Positions 7,339 through 16,792 are shown, counted from the first letter of the stretch. The stretch is DNA of 64,000 nt from Mesorhizobium shangrilense (GCF_040537815.1 NZ_JBEWSZ010000001.1:4774001-4838000), one strand, 5' to 3'. Numbers and translations are program-made. The notes: generated from the sequence alone by a model not told the origin.

Positions 7339-8742
7339 CTATATAAGCATACCCATCGGGTTTTCGATCAAGCCCTTGAAGGCAACGAGCAGTTCAGCGC
7401 CAAGCGCGCCATCGACGGCGCGATGGTCGGTCGACAGCGTCACCGACATCACCGTGGCAATCTTGATCTCGCCGTTCTTCACCACCGCCCGCTGTTCGCC
7501 GGCGCCGACCGCGAGGATCGTCGCATGCGGCGGGTTGATGACGGCGGCAAAGTCCTTGATGCCGAACATGCCGAGGTTGGACACCGCCGTGGTGCCCCCC
7601 TGGTACTCTTCCGGCTTCAGCTTGCGGCTACGGGCACGGCTCGCCAGATCCTTCATCTCGTTGGAGATCACCGACAGCGTCTTCTCGTCCGCCTTGCGGA
7701 TGATCGGCGTGATCAAGCCGCCGGGGATCGACACGGCGACGCCGACATCGGCATGCTTGTGCTTGACCATGGCGGTTTCGGTCCAAGAGGCGTTGGCATC
7801 CGGCACCGCCTTCAACGCCACGGCAAAAGCCTTGATGACCATGTCGTTGACCGACAGCTTGTAGGCGGGCGCTTCGCCCTTGTCGGTCTTCTTCGTCGGT
7901 GCCGCCGCATTGAGCTGCGTGCGCAGCGCCAGCAGCGCGTCGAGTTCGCAGTCGAGTGTCAGGTAGAAATGCGGGATCGTGGTCTTGGCCTCGACCAGGC
8001 GCCGCGCGATGGTCTTGCGCATGTTGTCGTGCGGGACGAGGTCGTAGGAACCCTGCTCGAACAGGCGAAGCACGTCCCCCTCCCCCTTGAGGGGAGGGTG
8101 GCCGGCCGAAGGCCGGTCGGGTGGGGTCGGTTCGACCGGACTCGGCGCAAAGGAGGTGCCTTCTGGGGCGACCCCCTCCGTCCGCTTCGCGGACACCTCC
8201 CCCTCGAGGGGGGAGGAAAGCGCTGCGTCGATGTCGGCTTTCACGACGCGGCCGTATGGGCCGGTGCCTGATATGCCGGAGAGGCTCAGTCCTGCCTCTC
8301 GGGCCAAGCGACGAGCCAAAGGCGTCGCGCGGGTTCTCCCCTCCCCCTCGAGGGGAGGGTGGCCGGCCGCAGGCCGGTCGGGTGGGGTCGGTTCGACCGG
8401 ACTCGGCCCAAAGGAGGTGCCTTCTGAGGCGACCCCCTCTGTCGGCTTTGCCGACATCTCCCCCTCGAGGGGGGAGATTGGCGCCTTGTCGCTATAAGCC
8501 TCGCCCTCGGCATAGATCCAGGCCACGGGCGCGCCGACCGGAATGTCGACGCCTTCCTTGCCGGTGACATCGCGCAGGATGCCGCTGGCCGGGGCATCGA
8601 TTTCCATCGCGGCCTTGTCGGTCTCGATCTCGAACAGAAGGTCGCCCTTCTTGACGGTCGCGCCCTCGGTCGCGAACCAGCGCGAGATCTGACCGGTCGC
8701 CATGTCCATGTCGACCTTGGGTAGAATGACTTCGGTCGGCAT
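7339..8742 (-). CDS. 2-oxoacid (or acetoin-type) dehydrogenase E2, with repeat-derived linkers
   Basis: A 467-residue dihydrolipoamide acyltransferase. Domains in order: lipoyl domain (1-85, lipoyl-lysine Lys43 in ETDKAAME), insert 1 (90-135), E3/E1-binding domain (about 137-175, RATPLARRLAREAGL), insert 2 (177-222), and the catalytic domain (about 230-467) with the active site STDHRAVDGALG. The inserts are two copies of the same 46-residue translated DNA repeat (SPLEGE...HPPLEGE) lying exactly at the two flexible linkers and keeping frame. E1 genes precede and E3 follows, so this is the core of a complete complex. Whether the substrate is pyruvate, acetoin or another 2-oxoacid is not decided by the sequence. 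Confidence 0.93.
   Translation of the reverse strand: MPTEVILPKVDMDMATGQISRWFATEGATVKKGDLLFEIETDKAAMEIDAPASGILRDVTGKEGVDIPVGAPVAWIYAEGEAYSDKAPISPLEGEMSAKPTEGVASEGTSFGPSPVEPTPPDRPAAGHPPLEGEGRTRATPLARRLAREAGLSLSGISGTGPYGRVVKADIDAALSSPLEGEVSAKRTEGVAPEGTSFAPSPVEPTPPDRPSAGHPPLKGEGDVLRLFEQGSYDLVPHDNMRKTIARRLVEAKTTIPHFYLTLDCELDALLALRTQLNAAAPTKKTDKGEAPAYKLSVNDMVIKAFAVALKAVPDANASWTETAMVKHKHADVGVAVSIPGGLITPIIRKADEKTLSVISNEMKDLASRARSRKLKPEEYQGGTTAVSNLGMFGIKDFAAVINPPHATILAVGAGEQRAVVKNGEIKIATVMSVTLSTDHRAVDGALGAELLVAFKGLIENPMGMLI
8077..8214. repeat. 138-bp palindrome-ended repeat, copy A (inside E2 linker 2)
   Basis: This segment is nearly identical to 8338-8475 (offset 261). Both ends carry CCCCT(C/T)GAGGGG-type palindromes, and the interior includes GGCCGGCCGAAGGCCGG and GGTTCGACCGG. 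The length is exactly 46 codons, so the E2 frame continues through it, as residues 177-222. A related intergenic element lies at 60555-60708. Confidence 0.88.
8338..8475. repeat. 138-bp palindrome-ended repeat, copy B (inside E2 linker 1)
   Basis: This is the second copy of the element at 8077-8214, in the same orientation, encoding E2 residues 90-135 between the lipoyl and E3-binding domains. Differences between the copies are scattered base changes (for example CGAAGG versus CGCAGG in the inner palindrome) without frame-breaking indels. Confidence 0.88.
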
Positions 8743-8745
8743 GAG

Positions 8746-9744
8746 CTAGCGAACCCCCTTCACGAGGTCGCGCGCGGCGGCGATGATGTCGGGAACCTGC
8801 GGCACCGAAGCCTTTTCCAGTTCGGGATTGTAAGGGATCGGGGTTTCCGCGCCGCCCAGCCGGACGATCGGTGCGTCGAGATAGTCGAACGCGTCGCTCT
8901 CGGCGATCATCGCGCTGACCTCGGCGCCGATGCCCAGCGTCTTGACCGCTTCGTAGACGCACATCAGCCGCGACGTCTTCTTGACGCTGTCGATGACCGT
9001 CTGCTTGTCCATCGGCCGGATGGTCCGGAGATCGACGACTTCGACGTCGATGCCTTCGGCTTCCAGGGTGGCCGCGGCCTCAAGCGCCTTGTTCACCATG
9101 ATCGAGGTGGCAACGATGGTCAGATCGCGGCCCTCACGGCGGATGTCGGCCTTGCCGATCGGCACCGTGTAATAGCCTTCTGGCACCGGGCCTTTCGTCT
9201 TGTAGAGCAGCTTGTGCTCGAAGATCATGACGGGATCGGGATCGGCGACGGCCGCCAGCAGCATGCCCTTGGCATCGTAGGGCGTCGCCGGCTGGATGAC
9301 CTTCAAGCCGGGGACGTGGCCGAGCCAGGCCTCCAGGCTCTGGCTGTGCTGCGCGGCGGCACCCGTGCCGGAACCGGCGGGAAAGCGCATGACCACGGGA
9401 ACGGAAACCTCGCCGCCAAGCATGAAGCGCATCTTGGCCGCCTGGTTGACGATCTGCTCCATGGCCAGCGTAGCGAAATCGGAGAACTGGAACTCGAAGA
9501 TCGGCCGCATGCCGGTGACGGCGGCACCCACCGCGACGCCCGCGCCACCCAGTTCCGAAATCGGCGTGTCCAGCACCCGATCCGGACCGAAACGCTCGAC
9601 CAGGTCGCCGGTGACCTGGAAGGCACCGCCATAGACGCCGATATCCTCGCCCATCAGGAAGACGCGTTCGTCCATGTCCATGGCGATCGCCATGGCTTCC
9701 TGGATCGCCTGGGCATAACTCAGCTCACGCACCATCGCGTCCAT
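8746..9744 (-). CDS. 2-oxoacid/acetoin dehydrogenase E1 component, beta subunit
   Basis: A 332-residue transketolase-like subunit that with E1 alpha binds thiamine diphosphate and decarboxylates the substrate. Visible family signatures are [14 protein letters not shown] near residue 33, [20 protein letters not shown], and [23 protein letters not shown] at 9744 overlaps the E1 alpha stop (TGATG), which favours it over the GTG one codon upstream. It lacks an N-terminal lipoyl domain, unlike the housekeeping rhizobial PdhB, which supports a separate acetoin-type or other complex. Confidence 0.92.
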   Translation of the reverse strand: MDAMVRELSYAQAIQEAMAIAMDMDERVFLMGEDIGVYGGAFQVTGDLVERFGPDRVLDTPISELGGAGVAVGAAVTGMRPIFEFQFSDFATLAMEQIVNQAAKMRFMLGGEVSVPVVMRFPAGSGTGAAAQHSQSLEAWLGHVPGLKVIQPATPYDAKGMLLAAVADPDPVMIFEHKLLYKTKGPVPEGYYTVPIGKADIRREGRDLTIVATSIMVNKALEAAATLEAEGIDVEVVDLRTIRPMDKQTVIDSVKKTSRLMCVYEAVKTLGIGAEVSAMIAESDAFDYLDAPIVRLGGAETPIPYNPELEKASVPQVPDIIAAARDLVKGVR

Positions 9745-10772
9745 CACGCCTGCTCCGTATAAACATAATTGCCGGTGTCGCGGACATCCGGGGAAGGGCT
9801 CGCCTTGGCGAACTCGATACCGTCAGCGATTTCCTTCGCCACGGCCTCGCGAACGGCTTCGATGCCCTTGTCGTCGATGAAGCCGAACTCGCGCAGCTCG
9901 TTTTCGAACAGGGTGATCGGGTCGCGGTTCGACATCCAGTCCTCGATCTCCTCCTTGGTGCGATAGCGGTTGCGGTCGCTCTTGGAGTGGCCGCGATGAC
10001 GGTAGGTCTTGGACTCGATCAGCGTCGGCCCTTCGCCCGCGCGGGCACGCTCGACGGCCTTGTGCGAGGCCTCGGCGACTTCCGAGAAGATGTTGCCGTT
10101 GACGATGACGCCGGGCATCGAATAGGCGGCGGCGCGGTCGGCGATGTTCTTGACCGCGGTGGAGCGCGCCGTCGACGTCGACATGCCGTAACCATTGTTC
10201 TCGCAGACGAAGATGACCGGCAGTTTCCAGATCGCGGCCATGTTCAGCGCCTCGTGGAAGGCGCCTTCATTGTTGGCGCCGTCGCCGAAGAAGGAGACGA
10301 CGACCTTGCCGGTCTTCATCATCTTGGAGGAAAGTGCTGCCCCAACGGCGATCGGAATGCCGCCGCCGACGATGCCGTTGGCGCCGAGATTGCCCTTGGC
10401 GACATCGGCGATGTGCATCGAGCCGCCACGGCCCTTGCAGTAGCCAGTGGTCTTGCCGAAGAACTCGGCGAACATGCGCTTCACCTCAGCACCCTTGGCG
10501 ATGCAGTGGCCGTGGCCGCGATGGGTCGAGGTGATCTGGTCATTATCGCCGAGCGGCATGCAGATTCCCATGGCGCTGGCTTCCTGTCCGATCGACAGGT
10601 GCATGGTGCCGTGGATGAGGCCGCGCGTGTAGGACTCTTCCGCGCCCTCCTCGAAGCGGCGGATGAGGTACATCTTGTGGAGCACCTGCCTGAGCTGCTC
10701 GGCGCTGTACTGGCGATAGACGAAAGGCAGGTTGGCGCGGCTGTCCGCGACGGCTTTGATGGCTTCGGGCAT
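9744..10772 (-). CDS. 2-oxoacid/acetoin dehydrogenase E1 component, alpha subunit
   Basis: A 342-residue thiamine-diphosphate-binding subunit. The ThDP motif is seen as [18 protein letters not shown] followed by [12 protein letters not shown], with the phosphorylation-loop-like [10 protein letters not shown] near residue 265. Length and sequence fit the AcoA/PdhA family. It begins 2 bases after the SAF-oxidoreductase gene ends and overlaps E1 beta by one base, so the genes are clearly co-translated. Confidence 0.92.
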   Translation of the reverse strand: MPEAIKAVADSRANLPFVYRQYSAEQLRQVLHKMYLIRRFEEGAEESYTRGLIHGTMHLSIGQEASAMGICMPLGDNDQITSTHRGHGHCIAKGAEVKRMFAEFFGKTTGYCKGRGGSMHIADVAKGNLGANGIVGGGIPIAVGAALSSKMMKTGKVVVSFFGDGANNEGAFHEALNMAAIWKLPVIFVCENNGYGMSTSTARSTAVKNIADRAAAYSMPGVIVNGNIFSEVAEASHKAVERARAGEGPTLIESKTYRHRGHSKSDRNRYRTKEEIEDWMSNRDPITLFENELREFGFIDDKGIEAVREAVAKEIADGIEFAKASPSPDVRDTGNYVYTEQA

Positions 10773-10774
10773 GA

Positions 10775-12103
10775 TCAGGCTCCCACTGTGCCGTAGACGA
10801 GCTTGTCCTGGCGCGCGCGCAGCTCGGCAATCTTGGAACCCGGCGCGGGGGCGGCGTTGGCATAGGTGATGAGCTCACCCTTCTTGATCGGCGCGGTGAC
10901 CGATCCGCCCTGCAGCAGGCCGCAGGGAATGGCCTTGGCGGCACGTGCTTCCGGCGCTGTCATGATCCAGGCGCGGTAGCAGTACTCGCCGATCGCATCG
11001 AGCTTCTCGCCCGGCTGCATGTCCTTCTTGGCGACGGCCGCGACTTCGGCCACGGGCTTGGCCAGCGGCACCATGTCGGCCTTGCCGTAGAGCACGACCC
11101 GGGCGCAGGTCAGCGGCACTTCGAGCGAGGTCAGGTGATAGGGGCGGTGGAAGGTGAAGTACGGGCCCTTGCCCATCTTCAGATCTTCCATGCGCTCCGA
11201 AATGCGCGGATGCGACATGTCGGCGACGACGAAGACGCCGGGCGCGACCCCCTTGCCGATCGTGTAGTCGACGACGCCGACGCGCGACAGCACGCCGCCA
11301 TCCTTCTCGGGAACAAGCACCTTGGACAGTTCGCCAAGCGTCGCCGCCGGGCCATGCATGCCGGCCTTGTCGGGAACCAGCCCGGTGGCATTGGCGATCG
11401 CCGCCATCTCGACCATGGTCTTCGAACCGTCGACGAATTCGACGAGCATGCGCACATTCATGTGCCGGCGCTTGGCTTCCTCGGCATAATCATCCGGGAT
11501 CGCGTCGATGTTGAGCGGGTTGTTCTTGCCCTTGCCGGCGGCGACGATCGGATGACCCATCGCCGAGACGAATTCGATCAATTCCATGCAGGAGGACGGC
11601 TCGTCGCCGGCGCCCAGCGAATAGGTGACGCCGAGCCGGTCGGCCTCGCTCTTCAGATAGGCGCCGATGGTGACGTCGGCCTCGACATTCATCATCACCA
11701 GATGCTTGCCATGCTCCATGGCACGCAGGCCAATCTCGGCGCCGACGGCAGGAACGCCGGTGGCATCGATGACGACGTCGATGAGATCATTGTTGATGAC
11801 CAGGCTGGCATCGTTGGTGACGGCGATCTTGCCGGCCTCCATCGCCGCGGTCATCGCTGATGCGTTCGACACTTCGCGGGCGTGCCCGGTTTCCTGGAAG
11901 GCGATATCGACCGCCTTGCTGGCGGCGGGAAGGTTGAGTTCGGAGATGGCGCCGATTTCGATGCCGGACATATGGGCGACGCGGGTGACAATGTCCGTGC
12001 CCATCTCGCCCGAGCCGATCAGGCCGATGCGAATCGGCTTGCCGGACTTGGCGCGTTCCTCGAGATCGCGGGCGAGGCCCGTCAACGAAACATTGGAAGC
12101 CAT
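10775..12103 (-). CDS. NAD(P)-dependent oxidoreductase with C-terminal SAF domain
   Basis: A 442-residue soluble protein. The N-terminal Rossmann domain contains IGLIGSGEMGTDIV (about 25-38) and a homoserine-dehydrogenase-like dinucleotide fold; the C-terminal part (about 350-425) looks like a SAF domain, as in sugar-acid dehydratases and the enzymes often mislabelled FlgA. GGGAGGA sits 9 bases before the ATG at 12103, so I take that start rather than the GTG at 12121. It heads the dehydrogenase-complex operon and may produce the 2-oxo compound that the complex then cleaves. The actual substrate is unknown. Confidence 0.8.
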   Translation of the reverse strand: MASNVSLTGLARDLEERAKSGKPIRIGLIGSGEMGTDIVTRVAHMSGIEIGAISELNLPAASKAVDIAFQETGHAREVSNASAMTAAMEAGKIAVTNDASLVINNDLIDVVIDATGVPAVGAEIGLRAMEHGKHLVMMNVEADVTIGAYLKSEADRLGVTYSLGAGDEPSSCMELIEFVSAMGHPIVAAGKGKNNPLNIDAIPDDYAEEAKRRHMNVRMLVEFVDGSKTMVEMAAIANATGLVPDKAGMHGPAATLGELSKVLVPEKDGGVLSRVGVVDYTIGKGVAPGVFVVADMSHPRISERMEDLKMGKGPYFTFHRPYHLTSLEVPLTCARVVLYGKADMVPLAKPVAEVAAVAKKDMQPGEKLDAIGEYCYRAWIMTAPEARAAKAIPCGLLQGGSVTAPIKKGELITYANAAPAPGSKIAELRARQDKLVYGTVGA

Positions 12104-12334
12104 AGCGATCATTCCTCCCACAATACAGGCTGTTCAAGTGCATGACGGGTATTGAACATCTGTATTTCTGTCAAGACTAATGTCCAAAATTCCGCGCTTT
12201 CGCGACCCTTTTGGGAGGCCTGCCGCGAGCCAAAACGGGTCCGCTGGAAAGCCGGCTGTCAAACGGCTCGCCTTGTCGGTGCGGCTAAGAATAGACCGTC
12301 GAGGCGGAAGGCTCCGATGTCTGTTTGGAGCCGG
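12104..12334. promoter_or_regulatory. Promoter region of the dehydrogenase operon with TGAAC inverted repeat
   Basis: These 231 bases follow the permease gene and precede the SAF-oxidoreductase gene, both leftward. TGTTCAA (12131-12137) and TTGAACA (12153-12159) form an inverted pair about 15 bases apart, close to the operon start. A GGCTCC/GGAGCC hairpin (12310-12332) sits just after the permease stop. The TTGAAC half-site recurs upstream of the ABC operon (16706-16711), and AATTCGAACATT near surE resembles it, suggesting a common regulator. Confidence 0.4.
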
Positions 12335-13183
12335 CTATTTGATGCCGGCCCGCATGAAGCTCTGGACGAACTGGCGCTGGAACAGCAGGAAGCCGATCAG
12401 CAGCGGCGCCGATGTCATAAGGGCGGCGGCCGAAATGATGCTCCACTGCACGCCCTGGTCGGGCGAGGCGAAGACCTGCAGGCCGACGGTCAGCGGCCGG
12501 GTCGACACCGAGTTGGTGATCACCAGCGGCCACAGCAGATTGTTCCAGTGGTAGCTGACCGAGACCAGCCCGTAGGCGACATAGATCGGACGCGACAGGG
12601 GAACATAGACCTTGAGCAGGATGCCGAGCGGCCCCGCGCCCTCGACGCGCGCGGCATCATCAAGTTCTTTGGGCACGGTCAGGAAGGCCTGGCGCAGCAG
12701 AAAGATGCCGAAGGCCGAAGCCATGTAGGGCAGGCCCATCGCCCACACGGTGTCGACCAGCCCAAGCTTGACCATGGTGCGGTAGTTCTCGACCATCAGC
12801 ACCTCGGGCATGATCATCAGTTGGATCAGCACCAGCATGAACACCAGCGTCTTGCCGCGGAAATCGTAGCGGGCGAAGGCATAGGCGGCGAGCGTGCAGA
12901 TGACGAATTGCGAGACCAGGATGACCGTGATCAGCACGAAGGTGTTGAGAAAATAACGCGCGAAGGGTGCCGCGTTCCAGGCCTGGACGAAGTTGGCGAG
13001 CGTCAGCGGCGCCGTCAGATCGAAGCGCACCTCGTATTCGGCCGGATGGAACGCCATCCAGACCGCATAGAGCAGCGGCAGGATCCAGAGCGCACCGAGC
13101 AGATAGCAGCCGATGACCTCGACGGCGTGCCAAAAACCGTGCTCGCGGGACTGGATCGGCTGGGGAAGCGCGGTGGCGGTCAT
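12335..13183 (-). CDS. ABC sugar-type transporter permease (UgpE/MalG family)
   Basis: A 282-residue inner-membrane permease with about six membrane segments. The binding-protein-dependent transport signature is seen as ELDDAARVEGAGPLGILLKVY (EAA loop). The frame is open far upstream, but ATG at 13183 overlaps the stop of the preceding permease gene by 4 bases (ATGA), which fixes the start. It is the last gene of the ABC operon. The subfamily covers glycerol-3-phosphate, maltose and many sugars, so the substrate is not fixed by this subunit. Confidence 0.92.
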   Translation of the reverse strand: MTATALPQPIQSREHGFWHAVEVIGCYLLGALWILPLLYAVWMAFHPAEYEVRFDLTAPLTLANFVQAWNAAPFARYFLNTFVLITVILVSQFVICTLAAYAFARYDFRGKTLVFMLVLIQLMIMPEVLMVENYRTMVKLGLVDTVWAMGLPYMASAFGIFLLRQAFLTVPKELDDAARVEGAGPLGILLKVYVPLSRPIYVAYGLVSVSYHWNNLLWPLVITNSVSTRPLTVGLQVFASPDQGVQWSIISAAALMTSAPLLIGFLLFQRQFVQSFMRAGIK

Positions 13184-14055
13184 TTGTAATGGACCCTCCG
13201 GTCGAGAATGCCGAACTGCACGAACGCAAGCGCCGCGAGCAGCGCCAGCAGCACCATGGTCAGTGCGGCGGCATAGCCGGTGTCCCAGAAGCGGAACGCC
13301 GTCTGGTAGATGTAGTAAAGCAGCAGCGTGCTGGCGTTGTCGGGGCCGCCACGGGTCATGACGATAACGTGGTCGATCAGCCGGAACGAGTTGATGATGG
13401 CATTGATCAGCACGAACAGCGTCGTCGGCATCAGCAACGGAAAGGTGACGCGGCGAAAGAAATACCAGCGGCCCGCGCCTTCGAGCGCGGCGGCCTCGCC
13501 GAGTGATGGGCTGATCTGCTGCAGCGCCGCCAGGTAGAAGATCATGAAGAAGCCGGCTTCCTTCCAGACGGCCAGCACCATCAGGCTGCCAAGCGCCGTC
13601 GAACCATCCCCCAGCCAGTTGCGTTCGGCGAAGCCGAACAGGCCGAGGAAGCGGTCGATGAGGCCGTAGCCGGGCGTGTAGAAGAACAGCCAGATGTTGG
13701 CCACCGCGATCATCGGCAGGATGGTGGGCAGGAAGAAGGACATGCGCAGCAGGCCCTTGCCGCGGATCGACGAATTGACGATCAGCGCCATCAGCATCGC
13801 CAGGCCGATCGCCACCGGCACGGTGCCGATGGCATAGATGGCGTTGTTCTTCAGGGCGGCCAGGAACACCGGGTCGCTCAGCATGTCGGTGTAGTGGCTG
13901 ACGCCGACGAACTTGGCCGGGCGCGCGCCGCGCGGCGTGTTGTAGAAGCTGTTGACCAGCGTCATCACCGCCGGGATGTGGGTGAACGCCGCCAGCAGCA
14001 CGACGGCCGGCAACAGCAGCAGCCATGCGGTGATCTGATTTCGTCCCTGTGTCAC
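13180..14055 (-). CDS. ABC sugar-type transporter permease (UgpA/MalF family)
   Basis: A 291-residue inner-membrane permease; the first membrane segment is at about 9-30, and the EAA loop reads GEAAALEGAGRWYFFRRVTFP. It pairs with the permease encoded next (4-base overlap) to make the channel. The gene lies 77 bases after that for the solute-binding protein. Substrate is inferred only as a carbohydrate or phosphorylated polyol from the family and neighbours. Confidence 0.92.
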   Translation of the reverse strand: MTQGRNQITAWLLLLPAVVLLAAFTHIPAVMTLVNSFYNTPRGARPAKFVGVSHYTDMLSDPVFLAALKNNAIYAIGTVPVAIGLAMLMALIVNSSIRGKGLLRMSFFLPTILPMIAVANIWLFFYTPGYGLIDRFLGLFGFAERNWLGDGSTALGSLMVLAVWKEAGFFMIFYLAALQQISPSLGEAAALEGAGRWYFFRRVTFPLLMPTTLFVLINAIINSFRLIDHVIVMTRGGPDNASTLLLYYIYQTAFRFWDTGYAAALTMVLLALLAALAFVQFGILDRRVHYK

Positions 14056-14132
14056 GGGAACAGCCTTTCCTGTCGGCGGTGATCGGTCGGGCGGCGGATC
14101 GGCTTCGACCCGCCACCCGATCGTCGTCCTGC

Positions 14133-15422
14133 TTAGCGGTACTGCTTGAGGATGCGATCGGCTTCCTGCTGCGCGTCGCTCATCGCCTGTGCCGGCGTCT
14201 TGGAGCCGGTGAGTGCGGCCTCGATGCCGTCGTCGATGACGCGGGCGACGCGCTGGTTCTCATGCGTCGAGAGCTCCGGCACCATGTAGGGAATCTGGTC
14301 GTGCGGGACGGCCGCACCCGGGAATTCCTTGACATAGGCCTGCATGGCCGGGGTGTTCCAGGCATCGTCTCGCGGCGCGATATAGCCGGTCTTGATGCTC
14401 CATTCGGCCGCCTGATCCGCCGAGGTCAGCCACTTCACGAACTGGAAGGCGGCCTGCTGCTTTTCAGGTGCGGTGCCGTTGAAGATGAAGATGTTGCCGC
14501 CGCTGGTCGGGGCGCCACGCTTCTTGTGCTCGGGCAGCATCTGCACGCCGAAGGGGAAGGGCGCGTTGGCCTTGACGTTGGTCAGGTTGCCGCTGGTGAT
14601 GGTGATCATGGCGGCGCGGCCCTCGAAGAAGTCCTTCGGGTTGGTCGCCCATTCGATCACGCCTGGCTTCATCACCTTGTGCTTGAGCGCCAGGTCCGTC
14701 CAGTACTGCAGGCCTTCGACGACTTCGGGCGCGTCGAAATAGGTCTTGGTCCCGGAAATGTCGGCGATGGTGCCGCCATTCTGGGCGACATAGCCCTGCA
14801 GCAGCCAGTAGGAGGTCAGCGACGAGGGCACCTGCATGCCCCATTGCGTGACATTGCCGCCGGCGTCGCGCTTGGTGAGCTTGGTGGCGAAGTCGACGAC
14901 TTCGTCCCAGTTCTGCGGACCGACATCGGGGTTGAGGCCGGCCTGTTTGAAGGCGTCCTTGTTCCAGAAGAAGATCGTCGTGCCGCGCTGGAACGGGATG
15001 CCCCAGGTCTTGTCCTCGTTCTTGCTGTTGAGCATGAAGACCGGCGAGAAGCCGGCGAGCCAGGCCTTGTCGTCGTCGGTCTTGGTGAAGTCGTCGACCG
15101 GCGCGATCGCGCCCTCGTCGATCAGCGTGAAGACGTCAGCCGAAAGCATGACCGCCAGTTCCGGCGGCTGGCCGGCCTTGAACGCCGTCAGCGACTTGCT
15201 GATCGTCTCGGAATAGGTGCCCGAATAGATCGCCTTGACCTTGATGTCGGGATTGGCGGCCTCGAACCGCGTGATCAGGTCGTCGACGATCTTGGTCACC
15301 GGGCCGCCAATGGCCACGGGATAGTAGAGGCTGATCTCGACGGGCGCCGCTTGCGCCACGCCAAAACTCAGGCCTGCCCCCAACAGTGCGGCGCCGATCC
15401 ATTTACCACTGATATTCAGCAT
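14133..15422 (-). CDS. ABC transporter extracellular solute-binding protein (UgpB-like)
   Basis: A 429-residue periplasmic receptor. A signal peptide is clear (residues 1-24, ending GVAQAAPVE), followed by family 1 binding-protein features (EISLYYPVAIGGPVTKIVDD, RFEAANPDIKVKAIYSGTY). ATG at 15422 places the signal peptide at the N-terminus, although the frame stays open upstream. Comparison from memory is closest to the glycerol-3-phosphate-binding UgpB type. The neighbouring phosphoesterase and SurE make a phosphorylated compound a sensible but unproven ligand. Confidence 0.92.
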   Translation of the reverse strand: MLNISGKWIGAALLGAGLSFGVAQAAPVEISLYYPVAIGGPVTKIVDDLITRFEAANPDIKVKAIYSGTYSETISKSLTAFKAGQPPELAVMLSADVFTLIDEGAIAPVDDFTKTDDDKAWLAGFSPVFMLNSKNEDKTWGIPFQRGTTIFFWNKDAFKQAGLNPDVGPQNWDEVVDFATKLTKRDAGGNVTQWGMQVPSSLTSYWLLQGYVAQNGGTIADISGTKTYFDAPEVVEGLQYWTDLALKHKVMKPGVIEWATNPKDFFEGRAAMITITSGNLTNVKANAPFPFGVQMLPEHKKRGAPTSGGNIFIFNGTAPEKQQAAFQFVKWLTSADQAAEWSIKTGYIAPRDDAWNTPAMQAYVKEFPGAAVPHDQIPYMVPELSTHENQRVARVIDDGIEAALTGSKTPAQAMSDAQQEADRILKQYR

Positions 15423-15502
15423 CGTTTCCTCCGGTTTTCTGATGGTTTTGACCCTCTCAGCCGATCCGCAAATCGGAAGGCTGGCAGGAGCTAGCCTGAA
15501 GG

Positions 15503-16603
15503 TCAGGGCACTACGCGCAGCGCACGCTCGCCGGCCGCCTGGCCGACCAGAACCCTGCGCTCGACACGGTTGCCGTCGCTCTCGTCGAAGACATGCATGG
15601 CGTCGGGCAGCCAGCCCAGCCGTATCTGGTCGCCGACCGATTGCCGCCGGATGCCTTCGACGCGCACCTGCAGGATCTGGTCGCCAACGCTGCATTCGAG
15701 GATGCTGTCGGCGCCATGATATTCGATGCTGCGGATGACGGCGGGAACGACGCCATCCTGCTCGATCCTGATCTCCTCGGGCCGCAGGCCCAGAGACAGT
15801 CCTTCGCCCTTGCCTTCTATCAATGCCGGACCCGACGATCCCTTGACGATGGCGCCGGCCGGCCCGTCGGCCAGGGAGACGAGGTTCATCGGCGGCGTGC
15901 CGATGAACCGTGCGGCGAACGACGTCGCCGGCCGCAGATACAGGCCGACCGGGTCCGCCTTCTGCTCGATGCGGCCATTGCGCATGAGGATGACCTGGTC
16001 GGCCAGGCTCATCGCCTCGATCTGGTCGTGGGTGACATAGACCATGGTCATGCCCAGCGCCTGCTGGATGGTCCTGATTTCCTTGCGCATCTCGTGGCGA
16101 AGCTGCGCGTCGAGATTGGACAGCGGCTCGTCCATGAGACAGACCGACGCTTCGGCGACGATCGCCCGGCCGAGGGCGACGCGCTGCTGCTGACCACCCG
16201 AAAGCTGGGAAGGCTTGCGGTCAAGAAGCGCCCCCAGCCCGAGAATGTCGACAGCCTTCTTCAGGCGGCGCGTCCGCTCCCCGGCCGGTACTCGCCGCAC
16301 CTTGAGACCGAAAATGATGTTTTCGGCGACACTGAGATGCGGGAACAGCGCATAGGACTGGAACACCATGGCCAGCCCGCGCTTGGCCGGCGGCTGGCCG
16401 GTGACATCCTTGCCGCCGATGAATATCTGGCCGGAGGTGACGGCATCCAGGCCGGCAATCAGACGCAGCGTCGTCGACTTGCCGCAGCCGGACGGCCCGA
16501 GCAGGACCGTCAACGAGCCGGGCTTCACCTCGAAGTTGACATCCTTGACGGCGTCAAAGGTCGTCCACCTCTTGTTGAGATTCCTGATCTCAATGCCGGA
16601 CAT
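15503..16603 (-). CDS. ABC transporter ATP-binding protein (UgpC/MalK family)
   Basis: A 366-residue ATPase energising the adjacent permeases. Walker A is GPSGCGKSTT (about 38), the signature is LSGGQQQRVALGRAIV, Walker B is VCLMDEPLSNLD, and the H-loop is VTHDQIEAM. A C-terminal TOBE/MalK-type regulatory domain (about 235-366) is present. ATG at 16603 is chosen because the protein then begins like its homologues (MSGIEIRNLNKRW). It is the first gene of the leftward ABC operon. Confidence 0.93.
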   Translation of the reverse strand: MSGIEIRNLNKRWTTFDAVKDVNFEVKPGSLTVLLGPSGCGKSTTLRLIAGLDAVTSGQIFIGGKDVTGQPPAKRGLAMVFQSYALFPHLSVAENIIFGLKVRRVPAGERTRRLKKAVDILGLGALLDRKPSQLSGGQQQRVALGRAIVAEASVCLMDEPLSNLDAQLRHEMRKEIRTIQQALGMTMVYVTHDQIEAMSLADQVILMRNGRIEQKADPVGLYLRPATSFAARFIGTPPMNLVSLADGPAGAIVKGSSGPALIEGKGEGLSLGLRPEEIRIEQDGVVPAVIRSIEYHGADSILECSVGDQILQVRVEGIRRQSVGDQIRLGWLPDAMHVFDESDGNRVERRVLVGQAAGERALRVVP

Positions 16604-16792
16604 GGTCGCCTCCCCCTCCAGTAGCCTCCCGCCCGGTTCCCTCTGGAACCCGCGCAGCAAATGCGCGATCAGGCTGGCGATCCGCCGATCGCTGAAAATC
16701 CAATATTGAACTATCTTTTATAAGTCAATACAATTGTACACTTCTGAGCCGGCTACGCATCAGATCCACGACCCACCGCAAAAGAGAGATCC
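16604..16792. promoter_or_regulatory. Divergent promoter with paired SorC-type operator candidate
   Basis: This 189-base region separates the ABC operon (leftward) from the phosphoesterase gene (rightward) and is AT-rich at 16695-16745. It holds ATTGAAC (16705-16711) and ATTGTACACTTCTG (16733-16746). The same two elements at the same GAAC-to-GTAC distance (28 bases) recur at 18498 and 18526, upstream of surE and the SorC regulator gene. I infer both are bound by that regulator. Confidence 0.5.

Noticed and set aside
8077..8475. CRISPR-like repeats in the E2 gene
   Set aside because: Only two copies, 138 bp each and coding in frame; no short repeats with regular spacers and no cas genes.
13184..14116. 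Long in-frame extension upstream of the second ABC permease (total 593 codons)
   Set aside because: It overlaps the other permease gene in another frame. The ATGA overlap at 13180-13183 fixes the real start.
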